Assembly: GCA_023807065.1 (NCBI GenBank)
Contig: JAJJLU010000806.1
Location: 1-18,217 of the forward strand
Reading direction: 5' to 3'
DNA: 18,217 bases
DNA from: Isotricha intestinalis
Taxonomy: Eukaryota > Ciliophora > Litostomatea > Vestibuliferida > Isotrichidae
Every line of letters starts with the position of its first letter. Positions within the stretch are counted from its first letter, which is position 1. The notes below the pieces were generated by a model, which did no database searches, was not told the DNA's origin, and saw nothing but the letters and a program-made list of their open reading frames with translations. The position numbers and the translations under genes are program-made. Below are positions 15,492 through 18,217 of this stretch, piece after piece.

Positions 15492-17436
15492 ATGAATGAA
15501 AACACAAAAAACAATTCTCCTTTATTAAATATAAAAATTCAAATTTCAGATGATGATATAGCAAATTTAATAATAATGGAAGAAGATGTTATTGAAGAAA
15601 AAATAAAAGAATTTTGCTTAGAACATAATTTACCTGATTCAGCACAAGGAATAATAACTCAACAAGTTATGAATCAATTAGAAGAACAATTTACAGAATG
15701 TAATATAATTTATATTTATTTTTATAGTACCAAACAATGTTAAAAATAATAATAATGAAAATGAAGAAAATAAAAATTATTATAATATTAACGATAATTT
15801 AGATAATAATTGTATATATGATAATTATCCTAATAATAATTATAATAATGAAAATACTGATATAAATGAAAATTATATGAATAACTATAATGAAAATAAT
15901 TATAATTCAAATGACAATAATGAATTATTAAACAATGATATAATAGAAAATCAAGAAAATTATATCTCAAATAACAACGAATCAAAAACAAATAAATCTA
16001 ATTTGATTAATCCTCCAAATTCAGAATTAATAAATTCAAACATTAACAACAATTATATATATAAACAACCATATATTCAAAAAAAAAAAAATAAATGGGC
16101 TACAAATAATCCAAATTTTGGAGGTGAAAGATTATATAATGAACATTTTAGACGTCTTGAAAAAAAAGAAAAAGCAAGAAAAAAAATAAAAGAAGATTTA
16201 ATGTATGAAGAAGAACAAGAATTAATATTTCATCCAAAAATAAATAAAATATCTAAAAAATTAGCATATAATTTAGAAGAACCAATAGAAGATAGATTAT
16301 TAAAATTAGGAAATCAACAAAAAGAAAAAAATTTAAAAGAACAATATTATAAAAATAAAAAAGAAGAAGAAAGAAATACTTTTCAACCAACAATTCCTTT
16401 ATCTTCTCAAAAATTAGCTTTAATGAAAAAAAAAATAAGATTAGATGAAATTCCTTTAAATCTTTCAGGAATAAATCCTTCATATATTAAATTAAAAAGA
16501 AATAAAAGTACTGATAATCAAATTAGAAAAACAGAAGGTTATAATGATAATAATTCTTCTTATATTTATGATAATAATTCTAATGAAAATAGTATTTCAT
16601 TAAATAATAGTAATATTAATAAAAATGAATTGAAAAATTCTTATTCTATTTCTGAAAGAAAAAGCCAATTTTATGAAAGATCAAAAACTCCTGATAATTG
16701 TATTTCTAGATATAATACTGAAAATGATAAAACTTCTTTTATTTTTCATAATAAAAAAAAACAAATAGAATTAAAGCCTGAAACAAATTTATTTGATTAT
16801 TTATATTTAGAATCAAAGATAATTCAGGATAAAAAGGAAAAAAAAATAGAAGAAAATATGAAAAAAAATTACCCTTTTAAACCAAATATATTAAATAAAA
16901 ATATTAATAAAAATAATAAAAAAGAAACAAAGGAAGAATTTATAAATAGATTAGCAATGAATAAGAATCAAATAGGTGAACTTAAGGTTTTAATAGATAA
17001 AAAGAATAAAAATATAGAAGAAAAAGAAAAACTATTTCATCCTACAATTACAAGAGGACCTAAAAACCCAAATCAAAGGGAATTTTCAGTTAATGTCAAA
17101 AGTGATTATAATAAAAAAATATGTCAAGAAAATAAAGATTTAGTTAATAAAGAAGTTTCAAATGGTATGACAAAAAAAAATATTTATTTAAAAAAATCAA
17201 TGGAAATAATTATGAAAACTAAAATGGAAAAAATTAAACAAATTTTTAATTTACTTGATTCTGACAATGATGGTTTTATTTCTAGTGATAAAATTAAGTT
17301 ATCTAATTTAAATCAAAAAATTTTAGTTTTAATTACTCCTCTTTTAGAAGAATTACAATCTAATCAAGATAATATGACTTTTAAAGAATTTTATGATAAA
17401 GCTGAACCACTTTTGAACAATCAAATTTTTTCTTAA
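15492..17436 (+). CDS. F-x-P-x-I repeat / EF-hand protein, two exons
   Basis: Two open frames (15492-15743 and 15877-17436) join when the 28-nt intron 15700-15727 is removed. Exons of 208 and 1709 nt give 1917 nt, or 638 residues plus TAA. Residues about 10-68 look like a small ubiquitin-like or assembly domain (NIKIQISDDDIANLII, then EEKIKEFCLEHNLP). An Asn/Tyr-rich linker follows (about 71-175). Four F-x-P-x-[IL]-type motifs appear at about 237 (FHPKI), 288 (FQPTI), 453 (FKPNI) and 506 (FHPTI). Each follows a charged helix, an arrangement I associate with ciliate ciliary or cytoskeletal proteins. A C-terminal EF-hand loop, DSDNDGFISSDK (580-591), has Asp at 1, 3 and 5 but Lys at 12 in place of Glu, so Ca2+ binding may be weak. 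Partners are unknown. Confidence 0.8.
15700..15727 (+). other. 28-nt GT-AG spliceosomal intron
   Basis: The segment starts GTAATATAAT and ends TTTTTATAG, is almost pure A+T, and contains the stop-generating shift. Its removal links codon GAA, via a split T|TA Leu codon (phase 1), to CCA AAC AAT and on into the long downstream frame without a stop. Without splicing, the first frame ends at 15743 and the second has no strong start until 15877. Size and composition resemble ciliate introns. Splicing itself is inferred. Confidence 0.85.
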
Positions 17437-17944
17437 ATATTTATAAAAATATTTATTATTTATTAATAAAATATAAATAAATATGAAAAAAATAAAAAAT
17501 AGTAAAAAATAAATAATAGATCATAAGATTAATTAATTATGTAAACAATTAAAATTGTTAAATCAAGAAAAGAATTTATTAGGAAAAAAAAATATTGATA
17601 GCTTTTGTACGAATAAACTATTTTTTTAAAATCGTTAAAATCTATCATCAAAAAATTACATAAATAATGTAAATAAATTCAAAAAAGAATTCTCTAAAAA
17701 TTTTTTTCTTAAATTTTATTAAATAACTTTAATTTAATAAAATAAGAAGATTCTTTAAGATATTATAGAAGAAAATCAATTTTTCTAAAGGATTTAATTG
17801 ACACAATTGAAATAAAATTATAAAAAAAATAAAAGAAAAAAAAAAAACGAAAAAAAGTTAAATAGATAAAATATATTAGATTAACAAAATAAAATAATAA
17901 AATTTTTATTAAATAAAGATATACTTTTATAAAAAATAAAAAAA
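17437..17944. other. Spacer, no gene seen
   Basis: About 510 bases of A+T-rich DNA lie between two plus-strand genes. The final 120 bases are dominated by A, like the leaders of other genes here. I find no RNA gene, inverted repeat of note or coding relic. Confidence 0.55.
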
Positions 17945-18217
17945 ATGTCGAAAGATATTAATATTACCGGGGATAGTGAAATAAATGAATTCCCTGAAGG
18001 ATTCAATAATGATGATGAATTTAATAAAAATGATTCTTTGAATGTTGGAATTGAATTTTCTTTAAAAATTGAACAGTCAACAATTTTTCACAGTGAATTG
18101 AATTTAAAAAACAATTTTACTGATTGTAATATAAATAAAGAAGAAACAATTCCTTCATCTGTTTACGAAGATTTAGATAAAATGTTTATTGGAAAAAAAA
18201 AAAAAAAAAAAGAATAA
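17945..18217 (+). CDS. Short acidic ORF at window edge, unknown
   Basis: An ATG after a strong A-rich leader opens a 90-codon frame with balanced codon use. The protein is acidic and Asn/Glu-rich (for example INEFPEGFNNDDEF), with a more structured middle (SLNVGIEFSLKIEQSTIF), then SSVYEDLDKMFIG and a Lys run. I do not recognise it. The frame ends at a TAA formed by the last three bases, directly after a 19-A homopolymer (18193-18211). The C-terminus therefore depends on an exact A count that sequencing often gets wrong. The true gene may well continue beyond the window in another frame. Confidence 0.5.
   Translation: MSKDINITGDSEINEFPEGFNNDDEFNKNDSLNVGIEFSLKIEQSTIFHSELNLKNNFTDCNINKEETIPSSVYEDLDKMFIGKKKKKKE

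Noticed and set aside
16253..16483. 76-codon minus-strand frame with apparent hydrophobic segments
   Set aside because: It is the antisense of a Lys/Glu-rich region in the F-x-P-x-I gene; the hydrophobicity is a complement effect.
1..18217. CRISPR arrays, insertion sequences, bacterial promoters or operons
   Set aside because: There are no regularly spaced repeats and no transposase with terminal repeats. The tRNA, intron, telomere and protein families are all eukaryotic.

Overview
The window looks like the end of a nuclear chromosome from a very A+T-rich unicellular eukaryote, most likely a ciliate macronuclear chromosome. Bases 1-23 are tandem copies of the 7-mer CCCCAAT with the C-rich strand at the 5' end, as at a left telomere. 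This resembles ciliate C4A2 and C4A4 telomeres but is not identical to either. One gene carries a 28-nt GT-AG intron, a size typical of ciliates. Proteins are rich in Asn, Lys and Ile, and genes are compact, mostly intronless and preceded by A-rich leaders. TAA, TAG and TGA all end genes, so the standard code is in use. An anaerobic (litostome or rumen) ciliate would fit, but this is inference; no rRNA or other species marker is present.

Layout. Left telomere (1-23); gene-free subtelomeric spacer; an Asn/Ser/Lys-rich protein of unknown function on the minus strand (590-2092); a 1.3-kb spacer with minus-strand coding-like relics that share a repeated motif (about 2446-3339); a tRNA-Lys(UUU) gene on the minus strand (3427-3498); a p24/TMED cargo receptor (4066-4671, minus); an unusual fusion of a secretory leishmanolysin-like (M8) domain lacking its catalytic Glu with a tubulin-tyrosine-ligase-like (TTLL) domain (5402-7948, minus); a short divergent Hsp70/Hsp110-like ATPase-domain protein (8021-9658, minus); a basic protein of unknown function (9751-10587, plus); a CEP164-like WW/coiled-coil protein (10776-14012, minus); an enkurin-domain protein (14457-15284, plus) whose 3' homology seems to continue in other frames; a two-exon protein with F-x-P-x-I repeats and an EF-hand (15492-17436, plus); and a short acidic ORF at the right edge (17945-18217, plus).

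Themes. Several genes point to cilia or basal bodies: the CEP164-like protein and the enkurin homologue are a divergent pair, and the F-x-P-x-I/EF-hand protein follows. Two others belong to the secretory route: p24 and the signal-peptide-bearing M8-TTLL fusion. The fusion is the most unusual object here, because it puts a normally cytosolic or ciliary amino-acid ligase fold behind a signal peptide and a probably inactive protease fold.
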